Shown piece after piece: positions 1 to 5,331 of a stretch of 5,331 nucleotides of DNA; position 1 is the first letter of the stretch, and each line of letters opens with the position of its first letter. A model generated the notes under the pieces. That model did no database searches. It was not told where the DNA came from and was given only the letters and a program-made list of their open reading frames with translations. Where the stretch lies: the NCBI GenBank assembly GCA_030043175.1, contig JASHYD010000157.1, positions 1 through 5,331 on the forward strand, in the 5' to 3' direction. The position numbers and the translations under genes were made by a program. This stretch comes from Xanthobacteraceae bacterium (GTDB lineage: Bacteria > Pseudomonadota > Alphaproteobacteria > Rhizobiales > Xanthobacteraceae).

Positions 1-814
1 GGGGATCGAATTCCGCCACGCATTCGTAGGCCGCGTCGGTATCGTTGATGTTGTTGTAGGAGAGCTGCTTGCCTTGAACCTGCCGGCTGGCGGCGACTCC
101 CGGCCGGACCTCCGGCGTTCGATAGAATGCCGCTGATTGATGCGGGTTTTCGCCATAGCGCAGCGCTTGGATGAGGCGACCGCCGAAAGCGCGAAAGTCG
201 GGCGCGGCATCGTTGAGCTCGCCGGCAAACCAATTGGAGATTGCCGCATCATAGGCGGCCGTTCTGGCAAAGGCTTTAGCGGCCAGCCGCCGGCGCAACC
301 CCGGCGACGTCATTCCCTGATGAGCGGACAATTCGGCGATCAGGACAGCGTAGTCTTGCGGCTCGACAATGACCGCGACGTCAGCATGGTTCTTGGCGGC
401 GGAGCGGATCAGGGCGGGGCCGCCGATATCAATGTTCTCCAGGCAGTCGTCAAAGCTCAAGCCTTTCGCCGTCGCCGCCTCGAAGGGATAAAGATTGACC
501 ACCACGAGGTCGATCGGAGGAATGTCGTGATCCTGCATGGTTCGGATATGTTCGGCCTTGTGGCGAACCGCCAGCAACCCGCCGTGAATTTTCGGATGCA
601 GGGTCTTGACCCGGCCGTCCATCATCTCTGGAAAGCCGGTCAGGTCCGATACGTCGCCCACCTTGAGCCCGGCTTCGCTGAGCGCGCGCGCGGTGCCCCC
701 GGTCGAGACGAACTCGACGCCGAATCCCTCCAGTCGCCCGGCGAACTCGACCAATCCGGTCTTGTCGGATACTGAAATGATGGCGCGGGAGATGGGGCGC
801 AGATTTTCAACCAT
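1..814 (-). CDS. purH: Bifunctional AICAR formyltransferase / IMP cyclohydrolase PurH (N-terminal 271 codons, cut by the window edge)
   Basis: PurH carries out the last two steps of de novo IMP synthesis in the cytoplasm: formylation of AICAR with 10-formyl-THF, then ring closure of FAICAR. Seen here: an MGS-like cyclohydrolase domain over about residues 8-150, with SVSDKTGL (14-21), STGGTA (37-42) and the signature [14 protein letters not shown] (66-79); NLYPF (107-111) and [17 protein letters not shown] (126-142) follow. The formyltransferase domain then begins with [14 protein letters not shown] (218-231) and [15 protein letters not shown] (248-262). The usual length is about 530 residues, so roughly half lies beyond the left edge; no stop or frameshift is visible in the part present. 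The ATG at 814-812 fits the family N-terminus. Only 7 nt separate it from the upstream stop codon, and no Shine-Dalgarno sequence is seen in the 20 nt before it, so translation is probably coupled to the heparinase-like gene. Confidence 0.97.
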   Translation of the reverse strand, partial: MVENLRPISRAIISVSDKTGLVEFAGRLEGFGVEFVSTGGTARALSEAGLKVGDVSDLTGFPEMMDGRVKTLHPKIHGGLLAVRHKAEHIRTMQDHDIPPIDLVVVNLYPFEAATAKGLSFDDCLENIDIGGPALIRSAAKNHADVAVIVEPQDYAVLIAELSAHQGMTSPGLRRRLAAKAFARTAAYDAAISNWFAGELNDAAPDFRAFGGRLIQALRYGENPHQSAAFYRTPEVRPGVAASRQVQGKQLSYNNINDTDAAYECVAEFDP

Positions 815-821
815 TGCAGTG

Positions 822-2537
822 CTACGTCGAAATTTGCCGCACGTGGCTTAGCGTCCAGCGCACACGCGGGGTGCTGTGAGCCTGGCCGTAAATCACCACC
901 TGGGTGGTGCGGCGCGGACCGTCCTGACCCGCCAAATAGACGCTTTCCTCAACGACTACGACGTGTTCATGAGCATCGAGGTTCCAAACATCCCTGTTCG
1001 GCAGCAGCAGCGCGGCGCCGTGTCCGTTGGTGAGGCGGGTGGCGCGGGTGCCAGGATGAAGGTGGAAGCGAACCGCGAATTGATCCTCGGCATCCGGCGG
1101 CAGGGCGTTTCCGTTGAACGGGAGGAAAACATCTTCGCCATCGAGCCTGTTGCCATCCCCTGACAGCGACACGAAGCGTTCATGAATGATACCGAAACGC
1201 TCCACGTATCCGTCATGGGTTGCACGCAGCACCCCGCCCCGGCCCTCATGATCCCGTGACACCGTGACATTGCGGGGGCCATCGAGAATTGGAACGCCGA
1301 ACACGCGCCGGATGGAGGGCCTATCGAAAAAAAGACACGATGAGGAGTCGTTGAACGTAACAGTGGAGTGCGCCGCCGTCGCGCGCGCAACTTGCCGCCA
1401 GTTCTCGCGCCCGGCGCCCGGCATTCCACAGTTCACGATGACGCGCTGCAGCCGGCTTGAGAACTCGAAGGCCAGGCAGCCCGCATGGCCATCGGCGCTC
1501 ACCTCAAGCGGCGGCGGACCGCCGGTATCCATCAACAAGGTGCTGGGCCCAGCTTCCAGGCGCTGGTACCCTGAATAGGGGGCGTTCGCTACCGGCGTTC
1601 CCCGCGCGTCATCATAGGCGAGAACTGTGGCCAACAGGCCCGGTGGCGTCGGACCCATGCCATTGACGAGCGTGAACGTTCCGTCAACGTGGCGGAAGAA
1701 CCGGAGCATCGGCATCATGCGGTCGACCGCATTGATGAGCGCCGGAGGCGGGGGCACGTTGCGGGCCGCAAACGCCTGGCTGAGGGGCAATAAATCAAGA
1801 AGAATTTCGATGATCACCCCTGGATTTCGGCTGATGTGGCCGCCGTCGGGCAAAATCTGGCGCTCCAATTCGCTGACCAGGCGACGGGTCGCCAAGCGGA
1901 GATGGCGCACCTGCTTTGCCATGCAGAGCGAGGCATATGTCAGCGCGATTCGCGCCTGCAGCCGCACCACACCGTCGCGCGTATCGTTCGCGGTGATCCG
2001 CAGGAAGCGCACTTGCCGCGTCAAGCTCCGCAGCAAGCGTCGATAGAACCTCAAATCAGCATCATCGAGGATGAGCGTCGCCTGGCTGAGCCAGGACATG
2101 ATGCGGCGCGACACGATCTCAGGCTGCCAGCCGATCGGGTGCCAGGAGCCCTGTGTGGTGATCCACTCATCGACGAGCGCGCGGGCGCTGGCGCGGATCA
2201 CGGTCGAATTGGCGGCGCGGAGATGGCGTAACCAACCAAACCCGAGCAGGAGCTCTGCCCATTCCCTGGTGGGGGGCTCCATTTCGAATGGCGAGCGGTC
2301 ATCGCACACGACGATCTTACCTGCGAACGCGAACCGCCCACCATAGATTTCGTTGGCGCGGGTGGGGTCGGCCGTGCGCAATTCCTGAGGAGCGATGACG
2401 AGGCGTTCGCTGCTCGAGGGGCGATAGATCAGCCCCACCAGGGGCCGAATCATAACGCGTCCCCTGAGGACACTGAGCCTGCGTCGAAGCGCCAGCCAGA
2501 AAAGGCGGTAGCGGTCCGCGATGACGGCGCGGGACAT
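822..2537 (-). CDS. Heparinase II/III family protein, 571 aa
   Basis: Full-length member of the heparinase II/III-like family, which includes polysaccharide lyases acting on uronate-containing glycans. The substrate of this alphaproteobacterial branch is, to my knowledge, not established. An arginine-rich N-terminus (residues 1-40) has no signal peptide. A helical, alpha-toroid-like part follows at about 90-310, including the branch-typical [12 protein letters not shown] (229-240). A beta-rich C-terminal heparinase II/III domain runs from about 330 to 560, with [14 protein letters not shown] (380-393), [14 protein letters not shown] (442-455) and [14 protein letters not shown] (487-500). The start at 2537 is supported by a purine-rich Shine-Dalgarno tract (2555-2547) about 9 nt upstream; the tract is itself tandemly duplicated. 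The stop lies 7 nt before purH, giving a tight two-gene unit. The family assignment is firm; calling it a heparin lyase would be unjustified, and without an export signal its target may be intracellular or the protein may leave the cytoplasm by another route. Confidence 0.93.
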   Translation of the reverse strand: MSRAVIADRYRLFWLALRRRLSVLRGRVMIRPLVGLIYRPSSSERLVIAPQELRTADPTRANEIYGGRFAFAGKIVVCDDRSPFEMEPPTREWAELLLGFGWLRHLRAANSTVIRASARALVDEWITTQGSWHPIGWQPEIVSRRIMSWLSQATLILDDADLRFYRRLLRSLTRQVRFLRITANDTRDGVVRLQARIALTYASLCMAKQVRHLRLATRRLVSELERQILPDGGHISRNPGVIIEILLDLLPLSQAFAARNVPPPPALINAVDRMMPMLRFFRHVDGTFTLVNGMGPTPPGLLATVLAYDDARGTPVANAPYSGYQRLEAGPSTLLMDTGGPPPLEVSADGHAGCLAFEFSSRLQRVIVNCGMPGAGRENWRQVARATAAHSTVTFNDSSSCLFFDRPSIRRVFGVPILDGPRNVTVSRDHEGRGGVLRATHDGYVERFGIIHERFVSLSGDGNRLDGEDVFLPFNGNALPPDAEDQFAVRFHLHPGTRATRLTNGHGAALLLPNRDVWNLDAHEHVVVVEESVYLAGQDGPRRTTQVVIYGQAHSTPRVRWTLSHVRQIST

Positions 2538-2538
2538 T

Positions 2539-2572
2539 AAAGCTGGCCTCTCCTCAAAGCTGGCCTCTCCTC
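2539..2572 (-). promoter_or_regulatory. Tandemly duplicated ribosome binding site of the heparinase-like gene
   Basis: Two perfect, directly abutting copies of the 17-mer GAGGAGAGGCCAGCTTT (minus-strand sense) lie at 2572-2556 and 2555-2539, one nucleotide before the ATG at 2537. Each copy carries a strong Shine-Dalgarno-like GAGGAGAGG. The proximal purine tract ends 9 nt before the ATG, which is well placed. The distal one ends 26 nt before it, too far to serve this start directly. There is only one start codon, so the second copy is either a standby ribosome site or a neutral duplication. The repeat is certain; its function is inferred. Confidence 0.85.
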
Positions 2573-2649
2573 GTCAAGGCATTTGCTCCTATACACCATT
2601 CGAGGGCATAGCGAAGGGTAAGCACCGAACTAATGTGTGCAAACGCTGT

Positions 2650-2691
2650 TCTTTCTACTGATTTGTTTTGTCTTTCTACTGATTTGTTTTG
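2650..2691. repeat. Perfect 2 x 21-bp tandem repeat in the rsmB to heparinase gap
   Basis: A 21-bp unit beginning TCTTTCTACTG and ending ATTTGTTTTG (plus strand) occurs at 2650-2670 and again at 2671-2691, with no mismatch and no spacer. It is AT-rich in a GC-rich setting and lies 32 to 73 nt downstream of the rsmB stop codon. On the transcribed minus strand it reads as an A-rich stretch. It contains no inverted repeat of note and is not coding. It could be part of a promoter region for the heparinase-purH unit, but I could not place a convincing -35/-10 pair in it. Confidence 0.9.
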
Positions 2692-2722
2692 CAATTTTTC
2701 CGGCGCTCATCATCAGGCGGCG

Positions 2723-4075
2723 TTAGGCCCGCTCGAGGCGGGCGGCAAAGAATCCATCGAGCCCCTGCATGCGGGGATCTGGGTCAGGCCAGTGGCAGGG
2801 CAGCGTGCGCAACTCGCCGCGCGGCGTGATGAATTCTTCAAGCACGCGAAATTCCGATGCTGTGATCGGCTTGCTACGCACGCGGCTGTCCTGTTCGACC
2901 ACTGCGGCAACGATATCTTGGCCTTCCTCCGGTTCCAGGGAACAGGTGCAGTAGACGATGGTGCCGCCCGGCCGGGTGAGGTCGATGGCGCGGCCGAGAA
3001 GCCGCCTCTGCAAGGCCGACAGGGCCGCGACATCGTCCGACGTTTTGCGCCACGGAATATCTGGGTGCCGTCTGATCGTGCCGGTGGAAGTACAGGGCGC
3101 ATCAATCAACACGGCGTCAAATGTCGCAGTCGGCGGATCCGGTTTCCAGTGCTCGGCATCCGCGACGACTGTGACGGCGTCAAGGCCGGCCCTGGAGAGA
3201 TTTTCCTTTAACCGGGCCATTCGTGACGCCGAGCGGTCGAAGGCCGTCACCCTCGCGCCGCCGGCCGCCAATTGCGCCGTTTTGCCGCCCGGAGCTGCAC
3301 ACATGTCGGCCACGGTCCGCCCCCGCAAATCGCCAAAGAGTCGCACCGGCAAGGCGGCAGCTGCATCCTGGACCCACCACTCTCCCTCAGCGTAGCCCGC
3401 CAGCGTGGCGATCTGCCCGTGTGCAGCCACTCTTACTGAACCGGTCGGCAGTTCACGGCCGCCCAACCGTTCGGCCCACCGGCCCGGATTGGATTTGACG
3501 GTGACATCGAGCGGCGGTTCCGCACGATGGGCAAGGGCGATAGCGCGCGCCGTGTCCTCTCCATAGGCCTTCAGCCAGCGGGCGAAAAGCCATGGAGGCG
3601 TATCAAGATGCAGCGGTTCAAGCGCCGCGAGTTGCGCTGTCCCGCCACGCGCGATGCGCCGCAGCACGGCGTTGACGAGCCCCGCATAGCGGGCGTGCCG
3701 GGGATCTCCGCGAACCAGCCGCACGGAAAGGTCGACCGCCGCATGCTGCGGGATAGCCAGAAATAGAAGCTGCGCAGCGCCGATCAACAGCGCGCCTTCG
3801 ACCAGGGGGGCGTCCTTTGGCAGGCCGCGGTCGAGAATATCGCCGATCAAGCGGCGCAGCGTTCCAAGCCGTCGCAGCACGGTCGCGACGATACGACGCG
3901 CCAAGGCTCGGTCGCGCTCGTCAATGCCCCGCAGGCTCGGATTTGGGTGCCTGTCGTCCAACTGCTCGTCTAGCGGGCGATTGCGGCGCAGCACAGCCTC
4001 GACAAGATTGGCCGCGGCCAACCGCGACGCAAAGCCGGGGGGATGAAAGTCAGCTTCCGAGAGGGTGCTCGTCAT
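2723..4075 (-). CDS. rsmB: 16S rRNA (cytosine-967-C5)-methyltransferase RsmB (NOP2/Sun family), 450 aa
   Basis: RsmB uses S-adenosylmethionine to make m5C at position 967 of 16S rRNA. From the ATG at 4075, residues 15-140 form the NusB-like RNA-binding domain (PLDEQLD 34-40, AVDLSVRLVRGDPRHARYAG 113-132). A Rossmann methyltransferase domain follows, with SAM motif I MCAAPGGKTAQL (258-269), motif IV DAPCTSTGTIRRHPDIPW (325-342; the cysteine thought to help release product is C328) and motif VI YCTCSLEPEEG (375-385; likely nucleophile C378). The end, GLDGFFAARLERA, is typical of the family. The frame stays open upstream to an ATG at 4237, but those 54 extra codons do not resemble the family and run antisense to the DUF1674-like relic, so I chose 4075, which gives the usual length. 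No good Shine-Dalgarno sequence precedes it. It is followed by 185 nt before the heparinase-like gene, with no clear terminator. Confidence 0.95.
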   Translation of the reverse strand: MTSTLSEADFHPPGFASRLAAANLVEAVLRRNRPLDEQLDDRHPNPSLRGIDERDRALARRIVATVLRRLGTLRRLIGDILDRGLPKDAPLVEGALLIGAAQLLFLAIPQHAAVDLSVRLVRGDPRHARYAGLVNAVLRRIARGGTAQLAALEPLHLDTPPWLFARWLKAYGEDTARAIALAHRAEPPLDVTVKSNPGRWAERLGGRELPTGSVRVAAHGQIATLAGYAEGEWWVQDAAAALPVRLFGDLRGRTVADMCAAPGGKTAQLAAGGARVTAFDRSASRMARLKENLSRAGLDAVTVVADAEHWKPDPPTATFDAVLIDAPCTSTGTIRRHPDIPWRKTSDDVAALSALQRRLLGRAIDLTRPGGTIVYCTCSLEPEEGQDIVAAVVEQDSRVRSKPITASEFRVLEEFITPRGELRTLPCHWPDPDPRMQGLDGFFAARLERA

Positions 4076-4393
4076 TTTGCAAGATGTTGGTTCCCGCTCG
4101 CCATGCGCAACGGCGCGGATATTGCTTCCCCTCAATTTACGACTACCAGGAAAGCGGGCGCCGTGTAACAGGTTTGTGCTCACGAGGCGCGCGCTCGACG
4201 TATGGAAACTGATCGCAAATCCCCGGAGCAAACCCAAGGGGCTCTATGGAACGCAAAGGGATGGATCAAACCCGCTACGGCGATGGTGAAGTCAAACCGA
4301 CCGCAAGCGATTGACGTGTCGCGACCACTCCATCGGGGCAAAGCCAAATGCGCCCGACGACGTTTCTTGCGCATCCGCAGACCGTCAGCCGCT
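4076..4393. other. 318-nt gap between the L,D-transpeptidase gene and rsmB, without an intact gene
   Basis: No RNA gene, clear terminator or promoter could be recognised here. The reading frames that cross it on the minus strand (an N-terminal extension of rsmB, and a 64-codon frame at 4180-4374) give basic, low-information proteins without a family resemblance. The only recognisable content is the plus-strand DUF1674-like fragment, listed separately. Since rsmB is on the minus strand, its promoter should lie in this gap or upstream of the transpeptidase gene. Confidence 0.6.
4202..4314 (+). pseudogene. Probable remnant of a DUF1674 / SdhAF4-type gene
   Basis: In the frame ending with TGA at 4312-4314, the last codons read RKGMDQ, TRYGDGEVK and PTASD. 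As I recall it, the C-terminus of the DUF1674 family (SDHAF4, a factor that helps flavinylated succinate dehydrogenase subunit A assemble) reads roughly G-x-K-G-P-E-P-T-R-Y-G-D-W-E-x-K-G-x-x-S-D-F. The order and spacing of TRYGD, E, K and SD agree. The conserved Trp is Gly here, and the final Phe is missing because TGA follows GAT. This frame is closed by a TGA at 4210-4212. An ATG at 4202 in another frame gives METDRKSPEQ, a plausible family-like N-terminus, so the remnant would need a frameshift plus loss of the middle. Intact members are usually over 60 residues. A 22-codon frame from the ATG at 4246, preceded by AAGGGG, could still be translated. To my recollection DUF1674 genes occur next to rsmB in Hyphomicrobiales, which adds weight. 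Chance resemblance is the alternative. Confidence 0.5.
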
Positions 4394-4906
4394 TTAATTG
4401 GTCACCACCACCGGCGTGTGGTACTCCACCCGGCTGAATAGGTCGGTAATGTCTTCGTTGTACATGCGAATGCAGCCGTGAGACACAAAGCCGCCGACCG
4501 ATGCCGGCCGGTTGGTGCCATGGATCGCGTATTCGCCGCCCGACAGCGTCAAGGCAGCGACCCCCATGGGGTTCTGCGGCGACCCCCCCGGAATCACCGT
4601 TGGCAGGCCCTGATAGTCACGGCGGATGTCCGACGGTGCCGACCAGGCCGGATTGAGATATTTGCCGTTCACGAAAGCAGTGCCCGACCACTGCTGTCCC
4701 GCCCGGCCGACACCGACCGGGTAGCGCAGCGCTTTCCCGCCGCCGAGATAATAGTAGAGCCGGCGCTCATGAGTGTGGATCACGACCGTGCCAGGCGCAT
4801 AGCCAGTTGCCGCAACGGTTTCGCGAGCGACCGCGGGAGGGCAAAGAACCAACAAGACTGCCGCGAGCGAACCCGTGATTTCGATGAGCGCCTTAACTTG
4901 CGTCAT
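4394..4906 (-). CDS. Secreted L,D-transpeptidase, YkuD domain, 170 aa
   Basis: Periplasmic enzyme of the YkuD family, which forms 3-3 cross-links in peptidoglycan or attaches outer-membrane proteins to it through a cysteine acyl-enzyme. From the ATG at 4906, residues 1-27 form a signal peptide: short start with K5, hydrophobic core 11-21, then PPAVA with likely cleavage before R28. The YkuD domain starts near TVVIHTHERRLYYYL (40-54) and contains YPVGVGRAG (62-70), QNPMG (111-115) and the catalytic signature HGTNRPASVGGFVSHGCIRM (129-148), with H129, H143, catalytic C145 and R147 all present. Nothing follows the domain, so it is a minimal enzyme without LysM or another binding domain. Upstream TTG (4921) and GTG (4915) codons in the same frame would add 5 or 3 residues; none of the starts has a strong Shine-Dalgarno sequence. 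C22 is not in a lipobox. The natural target (cross-link or protein anchor) cannot be told from the sequence. Confidence 0.93.
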   Translation of the reverse strand: MTQVKALIEITGSLAAVLLVLCPPAVARETVAATGYAPGTVVIHTHERRLYYYLGGGKALRYPVGVGRAGQQWSGTAFVNGKYLNPAWSAPSDIRRDYQGLPTVIPGGSPQNPMGVAALTLSGGEYAIHGTNRPASVGGFVSHGCIRMYNEDITDLFSRVEYHTPVVVTN

Positions 4907-5012
4907 ACACCGCACCGACAATTGCCTAGAAGAGCCGGTGTCTTAACGTCACAACGACTTGTTGGTTCGATTTTATCGGCCCGCTCTCGCCGGATTTTGA
5001 ATCACATCTCTC

Positions 5013-5032
5013 TGTCTCGCGCTGTCTCGCGC
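5013..5032. repeat. Perfect 2 x 10-bp tandem repeat downstream of acs
   Basis: The 10-mer TGTCTCGCGC occurs at 5013-5022 and immediately again at 5023-5032. Its inverted complement GCGCGAGACA is at 5041-5050, so the left side of the hairpin described separately exists in two copies and either could pair with the right arm. Confidence 0.9.
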
Positions 5033-5050
5033 GCTTGTCAGCGCGAGACA
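5023..5050. terminator. 10-bp perfect inverted repeat with 8-nt loop after acs; possible terminator or 3'-end stabiliser
   Basis: TGTCTCGCGC (5023-5032) and GCGCGAGACA (5041-5050) are exact complements around an 8-nt loop, a strong GC-rich stem lying 44 to 71 nt beyond the acs stop. Neither strand has a T-run after the stem, so it is not a classic intrinsic terminator. It could protect the 3' end of the acs mRNA, act with a termination factor, or be an operator. The loop segment 5033-5039 (GCTTGTC) is also complementary to 5060-5066 (GACAAGC), offering a competing 7-bp pairing. The structure is certain as sequence symmetry; the role is a guess. Confidence 0.45.
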
Positions 5051-5094
5051 TGTGGCCGGGACAAGCCAGCCGTCGCTCGCCGAAGAGGTTGTTA

Positions 5095-5331
5095 TCAAGT
5101 TGTCGCTTCCCGGCGGTTCTGCCGATTGTTGACAAGGTCGTCGACCACGGCGGGCTCGGCCAGTGTCGAGGTGTCACCAAGATTATCGTACTGGTCCTCC
5201 GCGATCTTGCGCAGAATGCGGCGCATGATTTTGCCGGACCTCGTCTTCGGCAGGCCGGGTGAGAACTGGATCAGATCGGGCGATGCGATCGGGCCAATTT
5301 CCCTGCGCACCCAGGCGATCAGCTCCCCCCG
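5095..5331 (-). CDS. acs: Acetyl-CoA synthetase (AMP-forming), C-terminal 79 codons, cut by the window edge
   Basis: Acs turns acetate, ATP and CoA into acetyl-CoA through an acetyl-AMP intermediate. Only the mobile C-terminal domain is present here. It begins [19 protein letters not shown] (visible residues 1-19), then [20 protein letters not shown] (27-46), [16 protein letters not shown] (51-66) and NNRQNR. The P-K-T-R-S-G-K motif holds the active-site lysine (visible residue 34, codon 5232-5230), equivalent to K609 of the Salmonella enzyme. In that family the lysine is needed for adenylation and is switched off by acetylation and restored by sirtuin deacetylases, so the same control is likely here. 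The GDTSTLA segment and the match to about the last 80 residues of the usual ~650-residue protein make acs more likely than the related propionate or acetoacetate ligases. The gene ends 188 nt before the transpeptidase start. Confidence 0.95.
   Translation of the reverse strand, partial: RGELIAWVRREIGPIASPDLIQFSPGLPKTRSGKIMRRILRKIAEDQYDNLGDTSTLAEPAVVDDLVNNRQNRREATT

Noticed and set aside
137..775. Long plus-strand frame of 212 codons
   Set aside because: It lies wholly antisense to purH, whose minus-strand translation is unmistakable; long shadow frames are expected at this GC content.
893..908. Inverted repeat CACCACC / GGTGGTG with a 2-nt centre
   Set aside because: It is explained by the coding run Thr-Thr-Gln-Val-Val in the heparinase-like protein, and a 2-nt loop would not form a full stem.
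1327..1333. Run of seven A (seven T on the coding strand) inside the heparinase-like gene
   Set aside because: It encodes Leu-Phe-Phe in an otherwise intact frame; a possible slippage site but nothing shows that it is used.
2582..2640. Possible promoter with a TATAGG-like -10 box on the minus strand near 2590
   Set aside because: No acceptable -35 element lies 16-18 nt upstream, and alphaproteobacterial promoters are too loose for a call from one weak hexamer.
2692..2722. Possible rsmB terminator just after its stop codon
   Set aside because: The GC-rich segments there do not form a continuous complementary stem, and the stretch that follows on the transcribed strand is A-rich, not T-rich.
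2633..3211. Plus-strand frame of 192 codons starting in the rsmB to heparinase gap
   Set aside because: Its beginning only translates the 21-bp tandem repeat and the rest is antisense to rsmB; no family resemblance.
4076..4237. 54-codon in-frame N-terminal extension of rsmB to an ATG at 4237
   Set aside because: The extension has no resemblance to RsmB N-termini, and the ATG at 4075 gives the normal family length with the NusB-like domain beginning about 15 residues in.
4180..4374. 64-codon minus-strand frame between the transpeptidase gene and rsmB
   Set aside because: Arginine-rich composition typical of chance frames in GC-rich DNA, no recognisable family and no ribosome site; it lies antisense to the DUF1674-like remnant.
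4915..4921. Alternative TTG and GTG starts for the L,D-transpeptidase
   Set aside because: They add only 3-5 residues before the signal peptide and have no better ribosome site than the ATG at 4906, though they cannot be excluded.

Overview
The window looks like a piece of chromosome from a GC-rich alphaproteobacterium, most likely of the order Hyphomicrobiales (Rhizobiales). The evidence is the run rsmB, heparinase II/III-family gene, purH, which I recall as a recurring neighbourhood in that group, and the alphaproteobacterial character of the proteins (the acs C-terminus ends in a [10 protein letters not shown] stretch typical of rhizobial enzymes). I cannot name the genus. No mobile element, CRISPR array, rRNA or tRNA gene was seen.

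All five intact or partial genes lie on the minus strand, so transcription runs from right to left. From the right edge: the last 79 codons of acs (acetyl-CoA synthetase, 5095-5331); a 188-nt gap with a strong inverted repeat built on a tandemly duplicated 10-mer; a secreted YkuD-type L,D-transpeptidase (4394-4906); a 318-nt gap holding what looks like a broken plus-strand copy of a DUF1674/SdhAF4-type gene; rsmB (2723-4075); a 185-nt gap with two perfect tandem duplications, one of which duplicates the ribosome binding site of the next gene; a heparinase II/III-family gene (822-2537); and purH (1-814), starting 7 nt after it and cut by the left edge.

The heparinase-like gene and purH are almost certainly one transcriptional unit with coupled translation. 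rsmB may feed into it, since no convincing terminator separates them. The products cover housekeeping tasks: acetate activation, peptidoglycan cross-linking or anchoring, 16S rRNA m5C967 methylation and the last two steps of IMP synthesis. The heparinase-like protein is the least understood: it has no visible export signal although its family acts on polysaccharides.

I found no undescribed multi-gene system. The items most worth a second look are the probable DUF1674 relic and the short perfect tandem duplications that occupy two of the intergenic gaps.
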